DNA from: Archangium sp.
GTDB lineage: Bacteria > Myxococcota > Myxococcia > Myxococcales > Myxococcaceae
Direction of reading: 5' to 3'
NCBI GenBank assembly: GCA_016793585.1
Contig: JAEUJR010000116.1
Coordinates: forward strand, 1 to 19,940
DNA: 19,940 bases
Each line of letters opens with the position of its first letter. Within the stretch, counting starts at the first letter, position 1. The notes below the pieces were generated by a model, which saw only the letters and a program-made list of their open reading frames with translations, did not search any database and had not been told where the DNA came from. Shown piece after piece: positions 1 to 7,471 of this stretch. A program made the translations under genes and the position numbers.

Positions 1-1101
1 GCCGCCACCGAGTCACGCGCGAAGGCCGACATGGCCGTGCTGCTCGCCCGCAAACAGAAGGACGTGCCCGGCGCGAAGACGCTCGAGCCCTGGGAGCAGG
101 ACTTCTACGAAGACCGCGTGAAGAACGAGCAGTACGGGCTCGACTCACAGGCCCTGCGCACCTACTTCGAGTACGGCACCGTGAAGCAGGGCGTGATGGA
201 CATCACCTCGCGCCTCTTCAGCGTTCGGTTCGTCAAGGTGACCGACGCGAAGGTGTGGCACCAGGACGTCGAGACGTACGACGTCTTCGAGGGAGACGCG
301 CTGCTGGGCCGCTTCCACCTCGACATGCACCCGCGCGAGAACAAGTACAAACATGCGGCGCAGTTCGGCCTGACGACGGGCCGCAAGGGCCGTGAGCTGC
401 CCGAGGCCGTGCTCGTCTGCAACTTCCCCAAGCCGGGCGGGCTGCTGCAGCACAGCGACGTCGAGACGTTCTTCCACGAGTTCGGGCACCTGCTGCACGA
501 GCTGTTCGCCGGTCGGCAGCAGTGGGGCGGCGTGTCGGGCATTCGCACGGAGTGGGACTTCGTCGAGGTGCCGTCGATGCTGCTGCAGGAATGGCCGCTC
601 GACCCCGGCGCGCTCGCTGCGTTCGCGAAGCACCATGAGACGGGCGCGGTGATTCCTCCCGCGCTCGTCGCGCAGCTGAAGGCCGCGAAGGAGTTCGGCG
701 TCGGCCTCTCGATGCGGCGGCAGTTCTTCCTCTCGGCCGTGTCGCTCGGGTACCACGACCGCGCTCCGGGCTTCGACACCTCGGCCGCGCTGAAGGACCT
801 GCAGGCGAAGTTCGAGCCCTTCCGCCGGGAGTACGTCGAAGGCACGCACTTCGAGCTCGGCTTCGGCCACCTCGATGGCTACTCGGCCGCCTACTACACG
901 TACCAGTGGAGCACCGTCATCGCGAAGGACCTGCTCACCCGCTTCAAGGCGAAGGGCATGCTCTCGAGCGAGGTGGCCACCGAGTACCGCAAGAAGGTGC
1001 TCGAGCCCGGCGGTACGAAGGAGGCCGGGGCGCTGGTGGCCGACTTTCTCGGGCGGCCCTACCAGTTCGACGCCTTTCAGGCCTGGCTCGACGGAAAGTA
1101 G
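1..1101 (+). CDS. M3 family zinc oligopeptidase (thimet/oligopeptidase A type), C-terminal part
   Basis: The reading frame is open from the first base of the window, so the gene begins upstream; 366 codons are visible of a family that is usually about 650-700 residues. The zinc site is intact: HEFGH at 475-489, and a downstream DFVEVPS block whose Glu (565-567) matches the third zinc ligand of M3 peptidases. Near the C-terminus the segment GHLDGYSAAYYTYQW matches the Tyr-rich substrate-binding loop of the family. Such enzymes cut short peptides, usually in the cytoplasm but sometimes in the periplasm; the missing N-terminus would show whether a signal peptide is present. The ATG at 31 is internal and is not the real start. 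Family assignment is firm; substrate is unknown. Confidence 0.95.
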   Translation, partial: AATESRAKADMAVLLARKQKDVPGAKTLEPWEQDFYEDRVKNEQYGLDSQALRTYFEYGTVKQGVMDITSRLFSVRFVKVTDAKVWHQDVETYDVFEGDALLGRFHLDMHPRENKYKHAAQFGLTTGRKGRELPEAVLVCNFPKPGGLLQHSDVETFFHEFGHLLHELFAGRQQWGGVSGIRTEWDFVEVPSMLLQEWPLDPGALAAFAKHHETGAVIPPALVAQLKAAKEFGVGLSMRRQFFLSAVSLGYHDRAPGFDTSAALKDLQAKFEPFRREYVEGTHFELGFGHLDGYSAAYYTYQWSTVIAKDLLTRFKAKGMLSSEVATEYRKKVLEPGGTKEAGALVADFLGRPYQFDAFQAWLDGK

Positions 1102-1165
1102 CGAAATGGATCAGCCCGGCGTGCCACTCTCGTGCGGCCCCCCCCGCAGCCTGAGAGGACATGCC

Positions 1166-1819
1166 ATGGAAGCCCCCAACGACCCGCGGCTCGAGGTGCT
1201 CGTCGAGCGTCTCGACCGCCTCGAACGACGCCACCGCACCCAACGACGCTGGCTGCTTGGCGCCGTCGGCCTGGTGGTGACGCTCGCGAGCTCGACGCTG
1301 TATGCGCAGGTGGGTTGGGCGCCGCCCGGCTTCAACGTGTTCACCGCCGACACGCCTGCGCGGGCGAGCGAGGTGAACGACAACTTTCAGTGGCTGATTC
1401 AGAACCCTGGCGCGGCGTTCCTCACCACCACCACGTGCCCGGCCGGCTACACCGCGTACCAGGGCGGTGAGTACCTGCGCCTGGGCACGCCCAGCCTCAC
1501 GCCCGTCGCGAGAACCCTGGCCGCGCCCGCCCACCAGCACCAGGACTTGAGTGGCCTCACCATCTCTGGCGGTGCGCATACGCACTCGTACAACGACTAT
1601 TACTGGTTCGACTCGGGTGACACCGATGACTACGGCACGCCCAACGGTGACGGCTCGGGGCAGCGGCTCGACGCCGTACGAACCATCGGAAGTTCTGGAG
1701 TGCACACGCACACACCGACGGGCCGGGTTGGTCCTTCAGCGGGCGCGAACGGTGACGCCAACCTCGCCATCACGGGCGAGCTGCAGCACATCACCCTGCG
1801 GTTGTGCGTGAAGCAGTGA
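1166..1819 (+). CDS. Membrane-anchored or secreted protein with tail-fibre-like HxH motifs
   Basis: I start the 217-residue protein at ATG 1166 because GAGAGG lies seven bases upstream and the next segment is sensible: a charged helix (residues 8-28, rich in Arg, Glu and Leu), then a hydrophobic stretch (29-47) ending in LYAQ that could be a signal peptide or anchor. The block ADTPARASEVNDNF (61-74) resembles sequences often seen in bacterial proteins with phage tail-fibre-like C-termini. Three HxH motifs (HQH 123-125, HTH 138-140, HTH 180-182) recur in a Gly/Asp/Thr-rich region; in tail-fibre tips of the T4 gp37 kind such motifs bind metal inside a trimer. Cys91 and Cys214 flank this region and may form a disulfide. 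I do not recognise a specific function; trimeric surface fibre is an inference. Confidence 0.75.
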   Translation: MEAPNDPRLEVLVERLDRLERRHRTQRRWLLGAVGLVVTLASSTLYAQVGWAPPGFNVFTADTPARASEVNDNFQWLIQNPGAAFLTTTTCPAGYTAYQGGEYLRLGTPSLTPVARTLAAPAHQHQDLSGLTISGGAHTHSYNDYYWFDSGDTDDYGTPNGDGSGQRLDAVRTIGSSGVHTHTPTGRVGPSAGANGDANLAITGELQHITLRLCVKQ

Positions 1820-1825
1820 GGCTGA

Positions 1826-2251
1826 TCAGGCCGCCGACGACACCGGAGCGCCGATGTTCGCGCGCACGGTGAACGTCGGCTGCGCGGCGATGGCCTTCTT
1901 CACCGAGCACTGTTCGACGACGCGCAGCAGCGCCTCTTGGTACTTCTCGGGGAAGGCGGCCGGCAGCTCGATGTCGAGCGTGACGTCTTTCAGCGTGCCC
2001 TGCTCGTCGTAGACGGGCTTCTCGACGATGCGCACGCCGGTCGGGTCGATGCCGCGTTTGGCGCAGAAGCCCTGCACGAAGATGCCCGCGCAGGCGCCGA
2101 TGGAGGCGAGGAAGAGCTGGAACGGCGAAGGCGCCGTGTCGTCTCCGCCGTTGTCGAGCGGCTGGTCGGTGTGAACGATGTGATGGCCGAAGGCCGCGTC
2201 GACACGGCGGTTTCCGGGCAGGGTGATGATCAGCTCTTTCGCGTCAGCCAT
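1826..2251 (-). CDS. OsmC/Ohr-like peroxidase family protein
   Basis: A 141-residue protein of the OsmC family, which reduces organic hydroperoxides with a pair of cysteines. The expected Cys pair is present: Cys54 in the helix SIGACAGIF and Cys115 in VVEQCSVKKA; a third Cys63 follows the first. The PSPFQLFLASIGAC block is the classic family signature. I prefer ATG 2251; a GTG at 2269 would add six residues, and neither has a clear ribosome site. The gene follows the PilZ-receiver gene by 35 bases on the same strand and is probably co-transcribed with it. It converges on the HxH protein gene, with only six bases between the stops. Thiol donor and true substrate cannot be told from sequence. 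Confidence 0.88.
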   Translation of the reverse strand: MADAKELIITLPGNRRVDAAFGHHIVHTDQPLDNGGDDTAPSPFQLFLASIGACAGIFVQGFCAKRGIDPTGVRIVEKPVYDEQGTLKDVTLDIELPAAFPEKYQEALLRVVEQCSVKKAIAAQPTFTVRANIGAPVSSAA

Positions 2252-2286
2252 GGTGACCGTGAGAGGCACGGTCGGGGCCGAAGGGT

Positions 2287-3258
2287 TCAGCTCTTCAGGT
2301 AGCGGCCGACGACGTTGAGCAGCTCGCCCAGAGTGAGGGGCTTCGAGAGGTAGTCGGTGGCGCCCGCCTCGTCGGCGATGACGTGCAGGCGGCCCGCGTC
2401 GAGCGCCGACGCGAAGATGACGGGAGTGCCCACGAGCTCGACGTCGGCCCGCATCGCCTTGCAGATGTCGACGCCGTCCATTCCCGGCATGAGAATGTCG
2501 AGCAGCACGAGGGCCGGGCGCGTCTCGCGAATCAGCGACATCGCCTCGTTTCCGCCTGACGCCTTCAGCACCTCGAAGCCGTGCTTCGACAATGCGCGGG
2601 TGAGGAACTCGCGAATGTCGGCGTCGTCATCGGCGACGAGCAGCTGCTGCCGCGCCCTGGTGGGTCGTGACGAGAGGCGCTCCATCTGGGCCTTCAGCGC
2701 AGCGCTCGCCGGGCCGGTCAGCTCGACGAAGTGCACGCCCGTGTACTCGTCGTGGTGCTCGCGCGTCACCTCGGCGGCGGTCTCGATTCGTTGCCCGTCG
2801 TCGCAGGTGATGGACAGCTCGATGAACTGGCCGGCCTTCAACGGCGCGGTCGTCTCGAGCAGCGCGCCGGTCTCCGACAGGTTCTTCACCTTCACGCCGT
2901 GTGGCAGCTCGGGTTTGCGCAGGCGCGCGTCGAGCGAACACGCCTCACGGTGCGCGGTGCGGCCGGTGATGGCGCGCAGCGGCTCCTCTTCGAGGCCGAG
3001 AAAGCGCCGCACCTTCAGCACCTCGGAGTCGTCGAGCCGAACCCACACACCCTGCTTGAAGCGCCCGCCCTCGGTGCGAAGCCCGATGACCTCGGCGACG
3101 GTGACGAGCAACACGCCACCGACGGTGAGCTCGAGCGGCACCCGCGAGCCCAGCTTCGCGATGGTGACGGGCGTCTCGACGAACACCCGGTCGGTGTGCG
3201 CCTTCGCGAGCTCGGCCCAGAGCCGGTACTTGTCGGGAAACTCGAGGCGCAGGCGCAT
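2287..3258 (-). CDS. PilZ-domain response regulator (N-terminal module, PilZ, C-terminal receiver)
   Basis: The 323-residue protein has three parts. Residues 1-95 look like an N-terminal PilZ-like beta module. Residues 96-190 are a PilZ domain: RTAHR (100-104) fits RxxxR and NLSETG (126-131) fits the (D/N)xSxxG half of the cyclic-di-GMP site, followed by GVHFVEL. Residues 205-323 are a CheY-like receiver with acidic pair Asp210/Asp211, phospho-acceptor Asp254 (LVLLDILMPGMDG), Ser284 and Lys306 (YLSKP). No DNA-binding or enzymatic output domain is present, so the PilZ part is likely the output, changing partner binding when phosphorylated or c-di-GMP-bound. Receiver-last order is less common than receiver-first. 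The partner kinase is not in the window. The gene leads into the OsmC-like gene. Confidence 0.9.
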   Translation of the reverse strand: MRLRLEFPDKYRLWAELAKAHTDRVFVETPVTIAKLGSRVPLELTVGGVLLVTVAEVIGLRTEGGRFKQGVWVRLDDSEVLKVRRFLGLEEEPLRAITGRTAHREACSLDARLRKPELPHGVKVKNLSETGALLETTAPLKAGQFIELSITCDDGQRIETAAEVTREHHDEYTGVHFVELTGPASAALKAQMERLSSRPTRARQQLLVADDDADIREFLTRALSKHGFEVLKASGGNEAMSLIRETRPALVLLDILMPGMDGVDICKAMRADVELVGTPVIFASALDAGRLHVIADEAGATDYLSKPLTLGELLNVVGRYLKS

Positions 3259-3286
3259 GGGTGGGTGACCCGTGCGATCGTCCAGC

Positions 3287-3447
3287 GGTCACGAAATCAT
3301 GTGCGTCGAGGTCGGCAGCTGTACGGGTCGGCGCTCAATGGAGCTCCGAAGCGACTGCACGGAGCGTAGAGACGACCATCGGTGACTGGGGGAGAACTGC
3401 TGCCGCTGGTTGACGCGCGGTGTCCGGCAGCGGACACGAAATCACGT
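3287..3447 (+). repeat. Separated 16-bp direct repeat GGWCACGAAATCAYGT
   Basis: GGTCACGAAATCATGT at 3287-3302 and GGACACGAAATCACGT at 3432-3447 differ at two of 16 positions and are 145 bases apart. The second copy spans the end of the first palindrome and the start of the second. Being relatively AT-rich in GC-rich DNA, they may mark regulator contacts; no function is shown. Confidence 0.6.
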
Positions 3448-3481
3448 CCGGTAGCAGACACGCGGCGTCCGCGAGCGGACA
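3421..3481. repeat. Three imperfect 16-bp palindromes, TGTCCG-N4-CGGACA type
   Basis: The units are TGTCCGGCAGCGGACA (3421-3436), CGTCCGGTAGCAGACA (3445-3460) and CGTCCGCGAGCGGACA (3466-3481). Unit starts are 24 and 21 bases apart, close to two helical turns, so bound proteins would lie on roughly the same DNA face. Each arm pair can also form a short hairpin. They could be operator sites for a dimeric regulator of the minus-strand PilZ-receiver gene, about 160 bases downstream, or copies of a dispersed genomic repeat. Confidence 0.7.
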
Positions 3482-3637
3482 TGGGGTCAATGCCCGCCCG
3501 GCCCGCTCCCCTGCCGAAGTCGGACCCATCAGACGGTGTTGATGGGTCGGCTGGCGCTCGCACGATTCCGCCGCAACCGCGAGACACTCGAGGCTTCGGA
3601 GCGCCCCTCGACCCCTCGCTCACTCCAGGCCACGGGC

Positions 3638-4088
3638 TCACTTCAGCCGGAACATGCCCGGGCGACGCAGCTCGGCGGTCGAGTCGACGGTGTCGAGGTA
3701 CTTCACGAGCTGTCGAATCACGGGCCCGAGCGCCTTCGCCACGGCTTCGCGTCTTGGCCCGCGGGTGGGCGGCACCTTGAACGAGCCTGGCGCGCCCTCG
3801 ACGACGCCTTTGAGCTCGAAGTGCACGTCACACTCGGACTCCACCGTCGGCTTTCGCGAAGCGGCCGCACAGCCCACCCACACGCGGAAATAGCCTTCGG
3901 GAGGTGAGGCTCCGCCGCTGACCGTCACCGAGACGTACACCTGCACGAGCTGCAGCACTCCGCCGTGAACCCGGCGAAAGACGAGGCGCTTTCGCCGAAA
4001 ACCAGCCTCGGCGAGCAGCTCACCGACGGTCTCGACGAATGAACAGCTCGGCGCGGCGCGCGAGGGAGAGCGGCTTCGAAGCAGCCAT
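3638..4088 (-). CDS. DUF4304-like small protein, probable N-terminal frameshift
   Basis: The body of the protein (ETVGELLAEAGFRRK, a basic beta strand, YFRVWVGC, and a C-terminal helix ending GMFRLK) resembles DUF4304-type proteins of unknown role. The frame holding this body stays open upstream to ATG 4123, but that extension reads as Arg/Ser/Pro-rich noise. Another frame gives a natural start at ATG 4088 (MAASKPLSLARRAELF) with strongly GC-ending codons, then stops after IRRDRR. The two halves join well if one base near 4037 is removed, giving LFIVETVGELL. So the gene is either frameshifted or affected by a base-call error. It is divergent from the His-rich gene. Family assignment is moderate; coding status uncertain. 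Confidence 0.6.
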
Positions 4089-4169
4089 GGCGTGCTTGTA
4101 GGTCGAATCCGCCAGAGGCCCACGTCCGAAGGGGTGGAAATCGAGCTGCCGAAGAGAGAGAAGGGCCAC

Positions 4170-4466
4170 GTGACGAGGCGGGACCGGCGAGATGGAGCGT
4201 GGCTGGGGCTGATGCTCCTGGCCTTCGGTCTGCTCGTCGCGCCGCTGCTGCACGGTATCGACCACGGGCACTCGCACTCGCATGGGCCGGCGCAGAGTCG
4301 TCACGGAGACGGCTCGCTCGAGCACCAGTCGCTCGCCTTCTCGTCACCGGCTGCCATCGTCGAGCCGACCTTCTTCGCCGTCGCGCTCGGTTCGCCCGTC
4401 GTCACCTCGCAAGACGTGGTCGACCTCGCGCCGCGGTGGACGGCGGAGCAGCCGCAGGGCCCGTAG
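4170..4466 (+). CDS. Small His-rich single-span membrane protein
   Basis: I choose GTG 4170 because a purine-rich AGAAGGG lies four bases upstream; a longer frame to ATG 4092 has no ribosome site and a non-hydrophobic N-terminus. The 98-residue product has a basic start, a hydrophobic helix (11-27) and then a histidine cluster LHGIDHGHSHSHG (27-39) with further His at 45 and 52. This is the look of a metal-binding peptide held at the inner membrane or released to the periplasm. It sits 115 bases upstream of a TonB-dependent receptor on the same strand, which suggests a part in metal uptake or sensing (zinc, copper, nickel or cobalt). I do not recognise a named family. Confidence 0.7.
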   Translation: MTRRDRRDGAWLGLMLLAFGLLVAPLLHGIDHGHSHSHGPAQSRHGDGSLEHQSLAFSSPAAIVEPTFFAVALGSPVVTSQDVVDLAPRWTAEQPQGP

Positions 4467-4581
4467 CGACCCGACGTCGTTCCCGTTTCGAACTCGCTCG
4501 TTCACGCGCTCCGTCGTCTGACGGTGCGGCGTTCACGCGTTCACTGGTCCACGTCCCAACCGGTCTCTCCAGGGGTCCGCC

Positions 4582-6747
4582 GTGCGGTGGCTTCGCTTCA
4601 TCATCGGGTGCACCTGCGTTCTCGGCGCGACGCCCTCGTTTGCCCACGAGGACGACGGCGGCTTCGATGACGACGAACGGCCGGGACTGTCGGCCGAGCC
4701 GGCTGACGCTGGAGTCGAGCTGAAGAGACAGCCAGCCGAGAGCCTGAGCGCGGCGAGTGTGGCTCGAGACGGCGGAGTCGAACCGGCACGCCGCGAGACG
4801 ACAGTGCGTTCGAGCCGGCTCTCGCGCAGCGCCTCCGAAGTCACCATCACGCAAGACGTGATTCAGGCCGCGCCGCGCACTGGTGCCGTCGACCTGCTTC
4901 GGCTCGTGCCCGGCCTCGTCGCGTCGCAACACTCCGGCGAAGGCAAGGCGCACCAACTCTTCCTGCGCGGCTTCGACGCGGTGCACGGCCAGGACGTCGA
5001 GCTGAACGTCGCAGGCCTGCCGGTGAACGAGGTCTCGCACATTCATGCGCTGGGCTACGCAGACGTGAACTGGCTCATCGCCGACGCCGTGCGCGAGGTG
5101 AAGGTGACCGAGGGCAGCTACCGCGCCTGGCAGGGAGACTTCGCGGTCGCCGGCACCATTCGGTACGAGCTCGGGCTCGAGGAGCAGGGCGTCACCGTCG
5201 CGGGCAGCGTCGGCTCGTTCGGGCGCGCGCGGCTGTTCGCGGGCGTCAGGCCCTTCGAGTCACCCGAGACGTTCGCCGCGCTCGAGCTGGTGCGCGGAGA
5301 CGGCTTCGGCCCGCAGCGTGCGTTTGGCCGCGCCTCGGTGCTCGGGCAGGTCGTCGTGCCATTCGAGAAGGCGAAGGTGCGCGCCGTCATCGGCAGCGCG
5401 GTGGGCCGCTTCGATTCTCCCGGGGTCGTGCGCGAAGACACGTTCGTCTCGGGCCGCGCGGGCTTCTTCGACGCGTTCGGTGCGAACCAGGGCGGCTCGT
5501 CGTCTCGTCATCAACTGCTGCTCGGCCTCGACCTGCTCGGCGATGGGAAGACCTCCATCGAGGTCTACGGCGTGCTGTCGGATCTCCGCCTGAAGAACAA
5601 CTTCACCGGCTTCGTGGCGAGCGCGACCGGCGATGGACTCGAGCAGACCCAGGGCGACGGCCTCGTGGGCGCGCGCGTCGAACATCACCGGCACTTCGAC
5701 CTCTTCGGCCTGCCGCTCTCGCTCGACCTCGGCCTTGGTGGCCGGCGCGATGACATCAACCAGTCGCAACGCGGCTACCGCGACGTCGACAGCGTGGCGA
5801 CGGTCGAGCTCATTCGCGCGCGCATTCTGCAGAGCGCGGCCAACGCGTGGACCGAGGCCTCCATCGCTCCCGGTGGCTGGCGTTTCATGCTGGGCGGCCG
5901 AGCTGACGCCATCGGCTTCGAGGTCTTCGACGAGCACCCGGGTGCGCGACCGAACACGCGTATTCTCGACACCACGCTCCCCTCGGTGCGCAAGGCATCA
6001 TTCGGCGTTCACTGGGGGCTCAAGGCCGGCGCGGAGCGGCAGCTCGGCCAACACGTGCGCGCCTACGTGAACTACGGAGACGGCTTTCGCTCGCCGCAGG
6101 CGCGCTCGCTGGCCGATGGAGAGACTGCTCCCTTCGTGCACGTGCGCGGAGCCGAGGTGGGAGCGTCGGTCGATTTCTCGCGGCTCAGCACGAAGCTGGC
6201 GCTCTTCGGCTCGACGGTGGCCAACGACTTCTTCTTCGACCACGTGTCGGGCACCACCCTCTCGCTCGGCCCGTCGCTGCGCGGCGGTGCCAGCCTCGTC
6301 GTGACGGCCAAACCGCTCGAGGGCTGGCTCGTCTCGGGTAGCTTCACCGCCGCGACTGCTCGCGTCACCACCACGGGCGCGCTGCTGCCGTACTTCGCGC
6401 CGCTCGTCGGTCGCCTCGACACCGGCTACACGAGGAGCGTCGAGCTCGCAGGCCAGCGCTTCACCGGGCGGGTTGGAGCGGGCTTCACCTTCATCGGCTC
6501 GCGCCCGCTGCCCTTCAACGACTTCTCGCGACCCGTCTTCCTCACTGACGCGCGAGCGTCGCTACGCTGGAAGGCGCTCGAAGCGGTGCTCGACGTGCAG
6601 AACCTCTTCGACAGCCGCTGGCGTGACGGTGAGTTCACCTACGTCTCGAGCTGGGACACGAGCCAGGCCCAGAGCCTCGTGCCCGCCCGTCACTTCACCG
6701 CGGGCAGCCCCCGCGCGCTCTTCTTCACCCTGGAGGTCCACCTGTGA
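4582..6747 (+). CDS. TonB-dependent outer-membrane receptor, probable metal-complex uptake
   Basis: The 721-residue protein begins at GTG 4582, with AGGGG six bases upstream, and has a signal peptide ending near Ala21 (TPSFA then HEDDGG). After an acidic/polar linker comes the plug (about residues 86-196): QDVIQAAPRTGAVDLLRLVPG, QLFLRGFDAVHGQDVELNVAG and NEVSHIHALGYADVNWL. The rest alternates short beta strands and ends RALFFTLEVHL, as expected for a 22-strand barrel closing on a hydrophobic residue. No obvious TonB box is seen. The His-containing plug segment and the His-rich neighbours point to a metal or metal complex as cargo. The stop overlaps the next start (GTGA), so the downstream lipoprotein is translationally coupled. 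Confidence 0.92.
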   Translation: MRWLRFIIGCTCVLGATPSFAHEDDGGFDDDERPGLSAEPADAGVELKRQPAESLSAASVARDGGVEPARRETTVRSSRLSRSASEVTITQDVIQAAPRTGAVDLLRLVPGLVASQHSGEGKAHQLFLRGFDAVHGQDVELNVAGLPVNEVSHIHALGYADVNWLIADAVREVKVTEGSYRAWQGDFAVAGTIRYELGLEEQGVTVAGSVGSFGRARLFAGVRPFESPETFAALELVRGDGFGPQRAFGRASVLGQVVVPFEKAKVRAVIGSAVGRFDSPGVVREDTFVSGRAGFFDAFGANQGGSSSRHQLLLGLDLLGDGKTSIEVYGVLSDLRLKNNFTGFVASATGDGLEQTQGDGLVGARVEHHRHFDLFGLPLSLDLGLGGRRDDINQSQRGYRDVDSVATVELIRARILQSAANAWTEASIAPGGWRFMLGGRADAIGFEVFDEHPGARPNTRILDTTLPSVRKASFGVHWGLKAGAERQLGQHVRAYVNYGDGFRSPQARSLADGETAPFVHVRGAEVGASVDFSRLSTKLALFGSTVANDFFFDHVSGTTLSLGPSLRGGASLVVTAKPLEGWLVSGSFTAATARVTTTGALLPYFAPLVGRLDTGYTRSVELAGQRFTGRVGAGFTFIGSRPLPFNDFSRPVFLTDARASLRWKALEAVLDVQNLFDSRWRDGEFTYVSSWDTSQAQSLVPARHFTAGSPRALFFTLEVHL

Positions 6748-7442
6748 GTCGACTCATTCCTCTCGTTCTCTTCGCGAGCGCGTGCGGCGCGACGACCGAG
6801 CAGACCCGCCGCACCTTTCCCCTCGAGGTCGTCGTCTCGGCGCCGACGGCCGCGCTCGACACCGGCTGGGCCGTCACCAACGTCTCGGGCCAGGCGTCGC
6901 TGTCGTCGCTGCGCTTCTTCACCGGCAAGGTGCTCATCTCGGAGCGCTTCGACCCGCTCTCACTCTTCATCTCGACGGCGCACGCACACCCCGGGCACTA
7001 CATGGCGGGTGACGCGCTGGGCGAGGTGCTCGCGCCCATCACCATCGACCTCTCGAAGCGCGACCCACAGGCCTGGGGCACGGCGAACGCCGTCACCGGC
7101 TCCTACGGCTCCGCTCAACTCACCTACGCGATGACCGGTTTCCGGCTGAAGGGCACCGCGACGAAGGGCGCGCAGTCGGTCGCCTTCGACACGGGCGTCT
7201 TCACGCCGACCGCTCCGCTCGAGGGGCTCAAGTTCGACCACGAGATGAACACCGCAGCTGGCACCGTTCGCATGACGGTCGACCTCGGCGTGCTGCTGTC
7301 ACGTGTGGAGTTCGACAAGACGAACACGCAGCCCAACACCGAAGGCGTCACCGTCTTCGACCCGGCGAGCCCCGCCTTCAACGGCCTCGACCGCGGCGTC
7401 ATCGACACCGGCAGCTACACGCTCTCCTGGCAGTCCAACTGA
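6744..7442 (+). CDS. Lipoprotein with HAHPGH cluster, TonB-receptor partner
   Basis: GTG 6744 overlaps the receptor stop and has GGAGG eight bases upstream. The 232-residue product has a short signal with lipobox ASAC, giving lipidated Cys14. The body is predicted beta-rich with a His cluster HAHPGHY (80-86), a plausible metal site. The block FRLKGTATKGAQSVAFD (133-149) has a close counterpart in the next protein, so the two may share a fold. Its position directly after the receptor suggests a surface or periplasmic metal-binding partner. I do not recognise a named Pfam family with certainty; distant likeness to MbnP-type metal-binding lipoproteins was considered but not shown. Confidence 0.8.
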   Translation: MSRLIPLVLFASACGATTEQTRRTFPLEVVVSAPTAALDTGWAVTNVSGQASLSSLRFFTGKVLISERFDPLSLFISTAHAHPGHYMAGDALGEVLAPITIDLSKRDPQAWGTANAVTGSYGSAQLTYAMTGFRLKGTATKGAQSVAFDTGVFTPTAPLEGLKFDHEMNTAAGTVRMTVDLGVLLSRVEFDKTNTQPNTEGVTVFDPASPAFNGLDRGVIDTGSYTLSWQSN

Positions 7443-7471
7443 TGTTCCACCCAAACCACGAAGACAGAACC

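Larger units (their letters stand above)
3259..3637. other. Gene-free stretch with palindrome cluster
   Basis: No convincing gene is seen here: open frames on both strands are Arg/Pro/Ser-rich and resemble no family. The stretch lies upstream of the PilZ-receiver gene (minus strand) and downstream of the DUF4304-like gene (minus strand). It holds three imperfect TGTCCG..CGGACA palindromes and a separated 16-base direct repeat, described in their own entries. GTGACC (3265-3270) and GGTCAC (3287-3292) also form a spaced inverted pair just ahead of the regulator start. I could not place a confident promoter. Confidence 0.6.

Noticed and set aside
875..1165. Upstream extension of the HxH protein frame into the peptidase gene
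   Set aside because: It overlaps the peptidase C-terminus and is Arg/Pro/Ser-rich; ATG 1166 with its ribosome site is the sensible start.
3297..3780. Small frames in the gene-free stretch
   Set aside because: Pro/Arg/Ser-rich, no ribosome site, no homology recognised, and they run through the palindromes.
4089..4169. Fur or Zur box ahead of the TonB operon
   Set aside because: No sequence close to either consensus was found by eye; regulation of this operon remains unassigned.
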